From: Closterium sp. NIES-65
Taxonomy: Eukaryota > Streptophyta > Zygnematophyceae > Desmidiales > Closteriaceae
NCBI GenBank assembly: GCA_948144175.1
Contig: CANXME010002679.1
Span: forward strand, 62,001 to 126,000
Direction: 5' to 3'
DNA length: 64,000 bases
This document shows positions 23,069 through 34,380 of the stretch, one piece after another (the first letter of the stretch is position 1; each line of letters opens with the position of its first letter). A program made the translations under genes and the position numbers. Under the pieces are notes generated by a model. The model was given only the letters and a program-made list of their open reading frames with translations. It did not search any database and had not been told where the DNA came from.

Positions 23069-24162
23069 TGTTGGTGTAAGGGCCTAATAAACTCAAGCTA
23101 TTAAGACTTTATCACACTTAAAACCTCTCCTCGGGGTCACCTCCAAGGGTCCTTGGGTGCCTGGTACAAGACCAGCCCCTATCCTCGGGTCCGAGTTTGT
23201 AGAGAGAGGGATCAAGAGGGACTTAGTCAAAAACAGCAAGAGTACCTTGAACGTCGCGCAGCGTATCGTGCAGACCGTCGATCGGATTAAGCTGAGAATT
23301 TCCTATATCGAAGCTCACTCTAAGAGCTTTAAAATAAGCCAAGTTGCCTCGCGAAAAGTTCTGCCATTACGAAGTTATGGCTCGGAGAGCGTTAGCCTAG
23401 CGTTGGAGTGCTAGCGTACTAGCGTTGACTCGGGTAGCATTCCGCCGTCGCACCGCGTAGACAAAAAATTCCAGCAAGGAAGGAATTCGCTTGAATCAAT
23501 TTCACTATATTCAGGTACAAACAGAGAAGGAATAAATAGCTCTAGCTAGCAAGGACCTTGGGAATCAACCTGGGAACAACCAGGGATGATCCCAAATAAT
23601 TCCAAGCAACAGAACCAACATGGCTGGACAAAATAGCAGGTGATAGGTTGGTGAACAACCTCTGGTTCTGTTTTTCCAACCTGGGAAAACAACAACCAGG
23701 TTCAGGTCCTAAAAACAGAACCTGTTTTGTCTTTGCCCAACCAGCCAAATGCTGGTTCCGCTGGTTTCCCCTGGCCCTGTAGCATGCAGATACAGACAAA
23801 CAACATCCAACCTTCACCTAAATTGTACCCCTATAGTGCCTGCCCTGCTACACTATAGTCAACCAAACAAAACAGTACAATTTCGAGTTGGATAGAACTG
23901 AATCTGCGCAATCAAGTAAGCCGAACCGCAAAGCTTCCATCTTGGGTTCCTTTGCGAGCTCGTCCTTTCTGCTTGTACTGTTCATAGCGCGTACAATGTT
24001 ATGCCGAAGCGCACATTTTGCGAGTACCTGCAAATGCTTCAAGCGAAAATTGCGAAAGCAAACAAACACACAAACATACCATTCACACGCAAATGCATTC
24101 GCACACGCATACTCGTACAAACAGACGGCAGGATGTCGTGCAATGTGAATTTGCACCCAACA
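23069..24162 (-). repeat. 5' LTR of A2
   Basis: A 1,094-bp LTR directly upstream (minus strand) of the primer-binding site at about 23055-23067. Confidence 0.95.
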
Positions 24163-24727
24163 GTTTTGTCTAGCCAGGTTGGTTCTGTTGCTTGGAATTA
24201 TTTGGGATGATCCCTGGTTGTTCCCAGGTTCATTCCCAAGGTCCTTGCTAGCTAGAACTATTTATTCCTTCTCAGTTTGTACCTGAAGATAGTCAATTTG
24301 ATTCAAGCGAATTCCTCCCTTCCTGGAATTTCGTTTCTACGCGGTGCGACAGCGGACTGCTACCCGAGTCAACGCTAATACGCTAGCACTCCAACACTAG
24401 GCAAATGCTGTCCGAGCCATAACTTCATAATGGCAGAAGTTTTCGCGAGGCAACTTGGCTCATTTTAAAGCTCTTGGAGAGAGCTTCGATATAGGAAATT
24501 CTCAGCTTAATCCGATCGATGGTCTGCACGATACGCTGCGCGACGTTCAAGGTACTCTTGCTGTTTTGACTAAGTCCCTCTCGATCCCTCTCTCTACAAA
24601 CTCAGACCCGAGGATAGGGGCTGGTCTTGTACCAGGCACCCAAGGACCCTTGGAGGTGACCCCGAGGAGAGGTTTTAAGTTTGATAAAGACTTAATAGCT
24701 TGAATTTATTAGGCCCTTACACCAAAA

Positions 24728-26410
24728 GAGTGTGCTCTTAGCACGGACGTCCTTGAGGACAGGCATGAGGAGTTCCAGTATTTTGCTGCTGCTTTGCATC
24801 TTCTCGTGTCCACGCTGATTGCCCCTGAGGGAGACCCGGATGCACCAGACATCCCGACTCCTCGATCGTACACTGAGGCGATCAAGGGTCCCTACTCCTC
24901 ATAGTTGCAGTCAGCCATGGACGCAGAGATGGCTTCCTGGAAGTCCACAGGCACCTACGTCGATGAGGTTCCCCCACGTGGGGCGAACATCGTCAGTGGC
25001 ATGTGGATTTTCAGGGTGAAGCGGCCGCCGGGTTCTCCGCCTCTCTTCAAGGCGCGTTACGTGACTCGAGGCTTCAGTCATAAACAGGGAGTTGACTACT
25101 TTCAGACCTTCTCTCCTACCCCGAAGATGACCACTCTTCGGGTGCTGCTGCACATAGCCGCTCAGCGCGACTACGAGCTTCACTCTCTTGACTTCAGCAC
25201 AGCTTTCTTGCAGGGCAGCCTGCACGAGGAGATCTGGCTGCGCCGCCCACCTGGCTTCACTGGGTCGTTTCTTGCAGGTACCCAGTGGAGCCTCCGACGG
25301 CCAGTCTACGGTCTCCGCAAGGCGCCCCGTGAGTGGCACGACACACTGAGGACTACACTTGCGGCTCTTGGCTTTGCTCCTTCTACTGCTGACCCGTCGC
25401 TGTTTCTGCGCACCGACACCTCTTTGCCGCCGTTCTACATCCTCGTGTACGTCGACGACTTGGTCTTTGCCACTGCTGACACTGCTGGACTCGCCCACGT
25501 GAAGTCCGAGCTGCAGAAGAGACACACGTGCACAGACCTGGGTGAACTGCGCAGCTACCCTTGCTTGCAGATCACCCGGGACAGAGCACAGCGCACCATT
25601 ACCCTGACTCAGTCACACATGGTGCAGCAGGTCCTTCAGCGCTTCGACTTCACGTACTCCTCGCCTCAGGCCACTCCTCTGTCTACTCGCCACTCGCTCT
25701 CAGCTCTGCCTTCGGATCTGTCCGTAGAGCCGAGTGGCCCGTACCCAGAGCTTGTTGGCTGCCTCATGTACCTGATGACCTGGACACGACCTGACCTAGC
25801 ATACCCTCTTAGCATTCTCGCACGCTATGTTGCTCCTGGGAGACACCGACCAGAGCACATGGCTGCAGCGAAGAGGGTGTTGCGCTACTTGTGCAGTACG
25901 TCGGGCATGGTGCTAGTGCTTGGAGGGCGACGTCCAGTGGTCCTCAGAGGTCACGCAGACACTTCTTGGGCTGACGACCAAGCTACGCAGCGGTCATCTC
26001 AGTGTTACACCTTTATCCTTGGCTCTGGCTCTGTTTTGTGTCGGTCTACCCGCTCGTCTTCTGTTCTCGGCTCCAGCTGTGAGGCTGAGATCTACGCGGG
26101 GGCCATGGCTGCACGGGAGCTTAGCTGGCTCACCTACCTGCTGACTGACCTAGGAGAGCCGCCTCGTTCTCCTCCAGTTCTGTACATAGACAACAAGGCC
26201 ATGCTGGCCTTGTGATGGGAGCACAGACTGGAGCACAGAACGAAGCACATTGCTCTTTGCTACTTCCTTGCTCGTGACCTCTAGCAGCGCGGTCAGCTGC
26301 CCCTTGCTTACGTGGCCTCTTAGGCCAACACTGCTGATATCTTTACCAAGGCACTTCCGCCTTGTGATCATCAGCGCTTTTGTACTATGCTAGGTCTTGT
26401 GCCTACTTAG
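24728..26410 (+). pseudogene. Family B copia element, 3' part: RT and RNase H (decayed)
   Basis: This continues the family B frame interrupted at 3182. RT begins with the copia signature around A-M-D-A-E-M-A-S-W-K. The catalytic Y-V-D-D is near 25,450, and D-L-G-E-L-R-S-Y and R-P-D-L-A-Y-P follow. RNase H is recognisable by H-A-D-T-S-W, S-S-C-E-A-E-I, D-N-K-A-M and the terminal N-T-A-D-I-F-T-K. Stops break the frame: TAG 24902-24904, TGA 26213-26215, TAG 26282-26284 and TAG 26321-26323. The natural stop is probably TAG 26408-26410. The long open stretch between 24,905 and 26,212 shows the decay is moderate. Confidence 0.94.
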
Positions 26411-26790
26411 CCTCACTTGCTCACTTCTTGACTTTGCTTGTACTGTGATCTATATATACCTGCACTTCCATGCTTACCCTTGCTAGGTTGAAATCACTGC
26501 CTTGTTTGTTCGTCTTGATATATAACTCTGCATGTGAACTGGCCTTGTGGCCTTGTGTTTGTGCTCAGATTGTGTGGTGACGTTGTGATCCACCCTGAGC
26601 TTGCCTTGCTTCTCTTGACTGGTCTTGTGACCTCTTGTTCTCCCCCACTTTGCCTATGGGGGTGTGTCAAACTTATATGCTTTAGTCTATGTAGGCTGTA
26701 GTGGGGTAGCTCATATGAGGTACAACACTTTAGGGTTTCCTACTTGTACTCCTCATGCTGCTCAATGCAATCATTCCTTGTTCTTCCACA
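26411..26790 (+). other. 3' untranslated region of family B and candidate short 3' LTR (26665-26790)
   Basis: After the family B stop, a T-rich non-coding stretch leads to CTATGGGGGTG, which could be a polypurine tract. It is followed by a 126-bp segment starting TGTCAA (26665) and ending CTTCCACA (26790). TG...CA termini after a purine run fit a short LTR. The 5' LTR and target duplication are not available in this window, so the boundaries are a guess. Confidence 0.35.
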
Positions 26791-26839
26791 CATACCTCAC
26801 GCTGAATGGGGAAAGGCGACCCAACATAATTACGTGAAT

Positions 26840-29800
26840 ATGTACGCGGAGGCGGGGATGCTGGAGACAGGGAGTGACGACGAGTTCATGCCAACCGTGC
26901 TCTACGGTGGGCTGCAGTCACCAAGAGACGCGGTAACGCCAGGGGGGTCGACCCTACCGAACGATGGGGCCGACGCGGAGGAGGATGACGAGCCAATCCC
27001 TGCTCATATATTGAACAACGACTGGAGCTGGCTGGAGTTCGGCGACGACGGGAACGAAGACGGGACTTCGGCGGCTGGGGAAGAGGTGCCGCAGCAGGTC
27101 AAGGCTAAAACGCCACCTCCAATCAGTGACCCTGTACCTTCGGCGGCGGGGCCACCAAGGCACAAACTGGACATCAATAACATGCCCTGGTCAAGCTTTG
27201 GGTCTGTAGTGCACGCGCATCATGCCAGCGTGCATGAGCATGCTGATTTTCCAACCCCCCCCCCCCCCCACCTTTCCGCAATTTGCTACAAAAAATGCTC
27301 CGAGTCATCGCTCAGAAAGTCGACAGGTCAAGCAGGAGTCAATCCCCCACACTCTGCCGTCCCTGCCAAATAGTTCCATGGCCAACGGGGCCTTCTGCTT
27401 TTCAGGAAGGGCACCTTTCACCTCTCCCCGGTCTGCCCGTGCCAGCTCTTCTCCCTCTCAGGTCCCAGCAAACCATACGTCGGCTCGCCGCGAAGAGGCA
27501 GCTCCTGCTCGGGGGTCAGGCGTGGCCGGATCTGCCGGCGGTGAAACCCTTGAGGGCGCGCGGGTGGATAGCGGGTCGAACAACGATGCAAGCCGTGTTA
27601 CGACACTGGAGGCGGAGCTACGAGTATTGATGGGGAAATTAGCCCTTCTCATCGAGCAAGTCGCTAATGGCAAGAGGAGCTGGAGGGTCACACGAGGGAA
27701 GATGTGGAAGAACCCGCTGTGACCGTTGTCGAGAGTCAGCCGCCGGTTCCGGCCGTCACCAAGCCAGCCGCGACACCCTCCTGGAAACCCCAGGTGGCCG
27801 CTACCGTCAGGGCAGACCGTGAAAGCCCTGACAACCCCGCGTCCAAGGGCACTTCAGGTGTGCGGAAGGATAGGCAGCGGCTTTCCGACAAGAAAGATGC
27901 TACCCACTTACCGCCGAATCCGCTGATGTATGATCCGCTCCTTGAATCCCTAATTGCGCAACCGGAAAGCTGTGAGGACGATGGTGACCGTCCTAGCACA
28001 CTGGATGCGCGGCCTCTGAAGCGTATGCTATTCTCAAACCCCCTGGAGTCTCTTCTTCGAAACCGAGCTCCCACCCAGGCAGGATGACTTTGGGAGCGGT
28101 GGGAGCCATGGATTGGGGAGGACCGATGAACCTATCCCCGACACGCAGGGCAATATCCATGGCAGAAGCATGTCCTCTCAGCATTACAAGGAGGGGCCTA
28201 GGCGCTTTGGCGGGAAGCGGGGCAGGGGCGACGAAAGCGTTATCATTGTGGTTGACTATGACCCGGAAGAGCGGGTCCCCGGTCTACCGCGCTCAATGCC
28301 TAAACCCAAGCCATTCAGGGTGAGTCACCGTCTTCTATGCATATGACCCAATAGTGCACATATGTGTGACTTAGCAGAGTAAGGAGTGTATGGCCACTGA
28401 CGCTTGCCCGCAAATGAGCCCTTGCTGTATAGTTCCGCCAGTGGTGGTGAGCGAAGCCATTTCTCGATATAAATGCCTTTGATTGTCCCAAATTGTCCCT
28501 TGCTTCCTCGTTATGCCTCTTGCTTGCTCGTCCTGACCGTTGATAGCTCGTTCTGCCCCTTGCTTGCTCGTTCTGCCTCTTGCTTGCTCGTATCGCCACT
28601 TGTCAACCCGTTCTGCCACTTGCTTGCTCGTCCTGCCCCTCGCTTGCTCGCTCTGCCCCATGCTTGCTCGAGCTGGCCCTTGCGTGATCCGCCTAAACCC
28701 GTTGTTTGTCTCAATCTGCCCCTTGATTGCTTGTTCTGCCTCTTTGTTGCTAGTTCTGCATCGTGGTTGCTCATACTGCCCCTTGCTTGCTAGTTCTGCC
28801 CCTCGATTGCTCCCCCTGCCCCTCACTTGCTCATTCTGCCCCTTGCTTACTCGTTATGCATCTTGCTTGCTCATCCTGACCGTAGATTGCTCGTTCTGCC
28901 GCTTGTTTGCTAGCTCTGCCCCTTGCTTGCTAGTTTTGCCACTTGTCAACCCGTTCTGCCCCTTGCTTGCTCGCTCTGCCCCATGCTTGCTCGAGCTGGC
29001 ACTTGCGTGTTTGCCTAACCCCGGTGATTGTCTCAATCTGCCCCTTGATTGCTTGTTCTGCATCGTGGTTGCTCGTACAGCCCCTTGCTTGCTAGTTCTG
29101 CCCCTCGCTTGCTCGAGCAGGCCCTCGCTTGCTCATTCTGCCCCTTGCTTACTCGTTATGCCTCTTGCTTGCTCATCCTGACAGTTGATTGCTCGTTCTG
29201 CCGCTTGCTTGCTAGCTCTGCCCCCTTGCTCATTTTGCCACTAGTCAGCCCGTTCTGCCCCTTGCTTGCTCGCTCTGCCCCATGCTTGCTCGAGCTGGCC
29301 CTTGCGTGATCCGCCTAAACCCGTTGATTGTTTCAATCTGCCCCAACCCTGCTTGTTCTGCCTCTTTGTTGCTAGTTCTGAATCAAGGTTGCACGTACTG
29401 CCCCATGCTTGCTAGTTCTGCCCCTCGCTTGCTCGCTCTGCCCCTCGCTTGCTCATTATGCCCCTTGCTTACTTGTTATGCCTCTTGCTTGCTCGTCCTG
29501 ACAGTTGATTGCGCGTTCTGCCCCATGCTTGCTCGCTCTGCCCCATGCTTGCTCGAGCTGGCCCTTGCGTGATCTCCCTAAACCCGTTGATTGTCTCAAT
29601 CTGCCCCAACCCTGCTTGTTCTGCCTCTTTGTTGCTAGTTCTGCATCAAGGTTGCTCGTAGTGCCCCATGCTTGCTAGTTCTGCCCCTCGCTTGCTCGCT
29701 CTACCCCTCGCTTGCTCATTATGCCCATTGCTGACTTGTTATGCCTCTTGCTTGCTCGTCCTGACAGTTGATTGCGCGTTCTGCCCCATGCTTGCTCGCT

Positions 29801-31973
29801 CTGCCCCATGCTTGCTCGAGCTGGCCCTTGCGTGATCCGCCTAAACCCGTTGATTGTCTCAATCTGCCCCAACCCTGCTTGTTCTGCCTCTTTGTTGCTA
29901 GTTCTGCATCAAGGTTGCTCGTACTGCCCCATGCTTGCTAGTTCTGCCCCTCGCTTGCTCGCTCTGCCCCTCACTTGCTCATTATGCCCCTTGCTTACTT
30001 GTTATGCTTCTTGCTTGCTCGTCCTGACAGTTGATTGCGCGTTCTGCCCCATGCTTGCTCGCTCTGCCCCATGCTTGCTCGAGCTGGCCCTTGCGTGATC
30101 CGCCTAAACCCGTTGATTGTCTCAATCTGCCCCAACCCTGCTTGGTCTGCCTCTTTGTTGCTAGTTCTGCATCAAGGTTGCTCGTACTGCCCCATGCTTG
30201 CTAGTTCTGCCCCTCGCCTGCTCGCTCTGCCCCTCGCTTGCTCATTATGCTCCGTGCTTACTTGTTATGCCTCTTGCTTGCTTGTCCTGACAGTTGATTG
30301 CGCGTTCTGCCCATTGCCTGCTCGCTCTGCCCCTTGCTTGCTCGTTTTGCCACTTGTCAACCCGTTCTGCCCCTTGCTTGCTCGTTCTGCCCCTTGCTTG
30401 CTCAAGCAGGCCCTTGTGTGATCCTCATAAACCCTTTGATTGTCTCATTCTGCCTCTTGATTGCTTGTACTGCCCCTTGATTGCTAGTTCTGCCCCATGC
30501 TTGATCGAGCAGGCCGTTGCTTGCTCAAGCAGGCGATTGTTTGATCCGCCTAAACCCTGTGGTTGTCACAATCTGCCCCTTGATTGGTCGTTCAGCCCCT
30601 TGCTCGCCTGTAATGCCTCTTGCTTGCTCGTTCTGCCCCTTTCTTGCTCGAGCAGGCCCTTACTAAGGCATTTTTTGGCTCTTGCTTGCTCGTTCTGCCC
30701 CTTGATTGCTTGTTCTGCCCTTGTTTGCTAGTTCTGGCCCCTAAACCCCTTGGTTGCTCGATCTGCCACCTGCTCGTCACGTCCCATGTGAGTTGTGGGG
30801 TTGCCACCTTCCCTCCCTCCCTCCCTCCCGATCCCACAGGCATACGCCAAGCACGCAATGGAGTTGCAGCTTCGTCACACCACGGCACGGGCGGTCACCT
30901 ACTTCCCAAAGAACGGCGTTAGGAACGATGCCCTTCTACTTGCTCTGCGGAGGCACTATGACGTGGTGGCAATCGACATAAAGGTGGCGATGGATGACAC
31001 TGCATACAGTGGGGTGGTTGGGAACGTGTGGACGAAGTTCAGGAATGAATCGTCGACAGACGCGCGTCATTATATCTACCGAGCGCTGCGGATCGATGCA
31101 CGGTCGCCTGGGAAGTACAAGATGGCTCTAACTCCCAAAGCGAAGAAGTACATTTGGGGGAAGATTGGGCAGAGTAAGGCGCATGATGTATCATGGGATG
31201 TGGGAATGGGAAGGGCTGGGGGCACCCCAATTGGGGAGAGGGGGGGGAGTGTTTCAGGTTTTGAAGACATGTGAGGGTCTCAGCATTATAGGTAGGTGTG
31301 CAGTGGAGCGATTTGCTTACAATAAAACCTAGTACAGTGGGGCTAGGTAATGCTGACGTGACGGCCGGTGAGGGGGGCTCTATATTAAACCCTAAACGCC
31401 ACATACCCACCCTCTGTTTGTTGTTTGCAGAGCCACACATGGGATTAAAATTTTCGGTATGGACTCACGTAAAGGGCGACCGGCGGCCCTTCATCAACGA
31501 GATTTTCTACAAGGCTTGCCTGGCGGCTTACCTTGAGTGGGAGCAAGGGAAGTGCATAGTGCTCGTCCCATACTACATCGCGTGGGTGGTGATGTCCGTA
31601 AGTGTCGTCACATTCAAATATTTTTTTTGTTGAAGGGCATACAGTAAGCATTGTTTGTGTTGTGGTTGCTCTGTTTTTCTAGGTGGACTTTGGCCTCCAG
31701 AACATGCGGGACAACACGGTGCACCTGAGTGGCAGCCCATTGGAGACGGAGAGGTGCATGGAAACGGCCACTGACCTGGTGTGGGAGGTGGTGCAGATGT
31801 GGTTGCGGCTGGCTAGGGGGCAGTGGTACGACCCCCGGGTTAGGGCGTACCGTTGGGGGGATAAGGGGCTGTACATTAACGAGTGCGGGCTTGAAGAGTT
31901 TAGGCCGGAGTGCTTTGCTGGAACCCCTGCTCCCGATAGCGGGGATGCAAGCCCGTGGATTATTCGCCGCTAG
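26840..31973 (+). CDS. Unrecognised four-exon gene (hypothetical protein)
   Basis: The exons are 26840-28319, 30840-31173, 31431-31597 and 31683-31973. Introns: 28320-30839 (AGG|GTGAGT ... CCACAG|G, phase 0), 31174-31430 (GTAAGG ... TTTGCAG, phase 1) and 31598-31682 (TCC|GTAAGT ... TTTCTAG, phase 0). All are GT-AG and every join keeps the frame, ending at TAG 31971-31973. Exons 2-4 encode about 264 residues of ordinary-looking protein rich in Trp, Tyr and Arg, without a domain I recognise. Exon 1 is acidic and Ser/Pro-rich, with a short coiled-coil stretch (T-L-E-A-E-L-R-V-L-M near 27,610). It needs about three frame changes: at a 15-C run (27255-27269), near 27,670 and near 28,060. These may be assembly errors, missed small introns or real decay. 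The start (first in-frame ATG) is uncertain. Confidence 0.6.
27255..27269 (+). repeat. Poly-C run of 15
   Basis: Fifteen consecutive C lie in exon 1 of the hypothetical gene. The protein frame changes across it, so a homopolymer length error is a likely cause. Confidence 0.9.
28330..30780 (+). repeat. Intronic tandem array: ~20-bp units with a 263-bp higher-order period
   Basis: About 2.4 kb is built of variants of a 20-bp unit (CTTGCTTGCTCGTTCTGCCC-like). In the right half the units are organised in a higher-order repeat: the landmark TTGATTGCGCGTTCTGCC starts near 29505, 29768, 30031 and 30294, a period of 263 bp. The left half has looser order. The whole array lies inside the first intron of the hypothetical gene. 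Both strands are open over long stretches only because the unit lacks stops; 263 is not a multiple of three, so I regard these ORFs as artefacts. Confidence 0.92.
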
Positions 31974-32269
31974 TGTAGGGTGAAACGGACCTTTTTAATA
32001 ACGTTTGTCATAGCAATGTTTACTAACGCTTAACATCCGGAATGCTATCATTTTTTAATTATATCGATATGTGTTACCCATTAAACAATATGTGTAGTTA
32101 CTGTTCAGTATGTCAATTACAGACCCATTTTTTGGTCGCGGCGCATGCACAGTACTCGTGGCCCCGAGCCGCCCTTTTTCGAACCCCACACGTGTGTGTA
32201 GGCTCGGTGATTGGTGCCCCATGTCTTTTGCATCCCTCCCCAAAGGGTCCCAAAAATGTCCAAAACGGT

Positions 32270-32420
32270 CATCTGGAACACTTTCGGGATGGCGTGGAAG
32301 AGTCTTGCGGCACAAATACAGGAGCCTCCCAACTGTACCGGAGTTGTTCCCGAAAGAGACTTTCGGGATGGGTGCAAAAACTATCCCGAAACTCTCTTTC
32401 GGGACAGTTTTGGGACATTT
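32270..32420. repeat. Cluster of CCCGAAAG / CTTTCGGG inverted motifs
   Basis: TTTCGGGA or its complement occurs at least five times in about 130 bp. Two pairs form short hairpins: CCCGAAAG-AGA-CTTTCGGG near 32,350 and TCCCGAAA-CTCTC-TTTCGGGA near 32,382. The surrounding 31,974-32,490 has no gene I can support and may be a small decayed repeat or the last intron of the minus-strand gene to its right. Confidence 0.5.
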
Positions 32421-32495
32421 GTGGGGGCCGGGATTTTGGAGATGGAGTTCGATAACAGTAAACATGCAACCTCTTACAGGATAAAATGAGCTCAC

Positions 32496-33830
32496 CTGCT
32501 AGTTGAGCTGGCGAGCCGAACACGATTCCCACCACTTTCAGCTTCACCCACCCGTCCTCCACATCCTCACTGTTGCTCAGCCTGATTCCAGCTGCGTCAT
32601 GCTTAAATATTGCTGCGGATTTTTTGGGCGAAAAGAACTGGGAATACAGGTCATTTAAGCTAGCAAGGATGTTGATGATTATGTCGTAAGCCTTCCCCCC
32701 TGCTTTTGGGGGGTTTCCAAAGAATATCCCTATTTTTGCTGCCCAAGCCTCGGTCGTCCACCCACTACTTGTTCCAGGCATCGAAAAAATATCGTTGACC
32801 AGTTCCCATACCTTTAAGACCACAGATTGGTCCGTAGCTTCTGCTTCAGAGGCACAACGTTCCCATGTGAGATTGGTGGGGGGCGGCGGAGAGCAGAGTC
32901 GAGAGAAGGCGGAGGAAGAAGGGGAAATGAGGGGAGAAGAGGCACTGTTGCTGCCGCTGCTGGCGCTGTCAGTGCTGCTGCTAATGGTGGTGGCGATGGC
33001 AGAATACAGGACGACAAATAGAGGCTGTAGATATGGGAGGAGAGGGACATGAGCAATCAAGAGTGCCGATGAGCCACAACTCCAAAAGTTGCTGGATCCT
33101 AGAAGCACGGTTGCAGGCAAGGTCGTAAGTGCATAAAGTGCGTTCACTCAATATATGCACCAAGGTGTGGAGGAAGTGAGGAGGCACGTTTAGAGTATCA
33201 GCAGTTTGATTGGAGACCGCAATTTCGTTGGCATGAGTTGGAGGTCCGCTCGTGCCGTTGTGACTCGTGGCAGTGGTATTGGCCTGAGATGCAAACAACA
33301 TACATGCATACCCACAAGAATCCACACTCATGCATCCACGCAAAGATGCCGCGAACAAGAAAACAATCCAGTGTAAATAAATCATCTGCCAATATAGCTT
33401 TCGATCAAGAGAACAAAAGAATACGGACAATATCAATGTAACGGCAATATGGCATAGTGATAGTGGCTGTGCTTGTGCTCACACGACTGAGAGGAGGAAT
33501 GGGGAGCATGGGAGGGTGGTTGAGTTGCTGTCTGTCCGTGCCACGTGGAAGCTGCAAGATGCAACAAAGAAAGAAAGAAATCATAGATTCGTGCTAAGAC
33601 AGGCAAGGAAACCTTGGACATACAAGATACACACAATGCGGAAACCATGTGATGCATTGTTGTGATGGAATGCGCCTGTGAAGATGGTGGTAGTGACCAC
33701 TCACATCAGCTGTAACTGGAGCATGACACGAAGCATCCCTTCCAAGTGGCAAGATGCTGATGGAAGCGCCGAGAAGGAAAGACACGAGCAACCGTGGCAG
33801 TAGCATGGCCACTGCGGTCATCCGAGTCAT
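32496..33830 (-). CDS. Probable secreted protein, multi-exon, partial model
   Basis: Exon 1 (33830-33705, 42 codons) starts with ATG. It encodes a basic N-terminus plus a hydrophobic stretch (L-L-V-S-F-L-L-G-A-S-I-S-I-L), typical of a signal peptide, and ends at GAT|GTGAGTGG in phase 0. Exon 2 begins after TCTCAG at 33283 in the same phase. It encodes an N-glycosylation-rich segment (N-T-T, N-G-T, N-Q-T) followed by a Cys-containing helix-like region (C-T-Y-D-L-A-C). A later exon of about 120 codons (about 32862-32496), in another frame, reads like real protein (V-W-E-L-V-N-D-I-F-S, G-W-V-K-L-K-V-V-G-I-V-F-G) and ends at GCAG|GTGAGC. The junction between the last two exons and the 3' end are unresolved. 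I do not recognise the family. Exon 1 has a paralogue at 45179-45295. Confidence 0.5.
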
Positions 33831-34380
33831 GGCTGATGCGGTGAGCCCAATGCAAGGCGCGCGCCTACACTGTGAGGTGCAGCAGGAGCAGGGGAATAAA
33901 AGGTGGGTTGGGTTGGAAGAGTGCGGGTATGAGGGGTGAGAGAAGAACGAGAACGGTCCCTATACGGTTAGGTGCTAAGTGCAGAAGAGAGGGGGGTGAG
34001 GGGGGGGGGGGGGGGGGGGTTTGTAGCAGCAGGGGGGGAAACGGGAGAATATATAACAGGAACAGAAGGAAAGCGAGTGGTGGGAGCAGCAGGAAAGGGG
34101 GCCAAAACAACAGGAAAATAAAAAATAAAAAACACGGACAATGAATGAAAAGCACACGAATTGCGTTACATTTGAAAAAAAACATGAGGGGAAGGCAATC
34201 AACTCAAATATAGTGAAAGTATGGACACTGATTGAAGGTAGACGCGCAGACAAATGACGAAACAAGAGAAGTGAAGATAACGTAACACCATAATATAAAA
34301 AAAGAGAATTCAAGCAGGACAGTGGAGGAATGAAGAAACAAATATGCGATACAGTAAAAAACAAGTGAAAACTCAATGTA
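33831..34380. other. Non-coding stretch with a 20-G run
   Basis: This is the upstream side of the secreted-protein exon. The 60 bp before its ATG resemble the same position before the 45,295 paralogue. A run of 20 G spans 34000-34019 within a purine-rich tract. No gene is supported in the rest. Confidence 0.6.

Larger units (their letters stand above)
17306..24162 (-). mobile_element. A2: young full-length family A copia element
   Basis: The element is 6,857 bp on the minus strand, with TSD GTTTT at 17301-17305 and 24163-24167. The LTRs 17306-18399 (3') and 23069-24162 (5') are each 1,094 bp. The only mismatch I found is C17624 against G23387. They share private variants (GACAAAAAATTCC and CAACATGG), which confirms they are a pair. 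The primer-binding site and polypurine tract are intact. It is inserted in the 3' LTR of A-outer. Confidence 0.97.
3183..24727 (+). mobile_element. A-outer: old family A copia element inserted in family B, itself carrying nested insertions
   Basis: The element starts TGTTGGG at 3183 and ends at 24727 in a mutated CCAAAA. It is flanked by a perfect 5-bp duplication GAGTG (3178-3182 and 24728-24732). Removing it and one duplication rejoins family B in frame (G-G-E-C then A-L-S-T-D). Its own sequence is 5' LTR 3183-4271, decayed primer-binding site at about 4275-4287, gag 4318-4960, the rest of gag-pol 12921-16730, polypurine tract about 16759-16772, and a 3' LTR in two pieces (16773-17305 and 24168-24727). 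The interruptions are a solo LTR and two young full-length A elements. Its LTRs and coding region are clearly more diverged than those of the young copies, so it is older. Confidence 0.95.
16773..24727 (+). repeat. 3' LTR of A-outer, split by element A2
   Basis: The pieces are 16773-17305 (533 bp) and 24168-24727 (560 bp), summing to 1,093 bp. The break is after LTR position 533 in a T-run. The first piece follows the polypurine tract GGCTGAGGGGGAGTG. The last bases are mutated (CCAAAA). Confidence 0.95.

Noticed and set aside
28540-30731. Cys/Leu/Ala-rich repetitive ORFs in the tandem array, on both strands
   Set aside because: They are produced by a stop-free 20-bp unit and change frame with each 263-bp period. 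They lie inside a supported intron.
28330-30780. Possible CRISPR array
   Set aside because: The units are contiguous degenerate repeats without unique spacers, in a eukaryotic intron.
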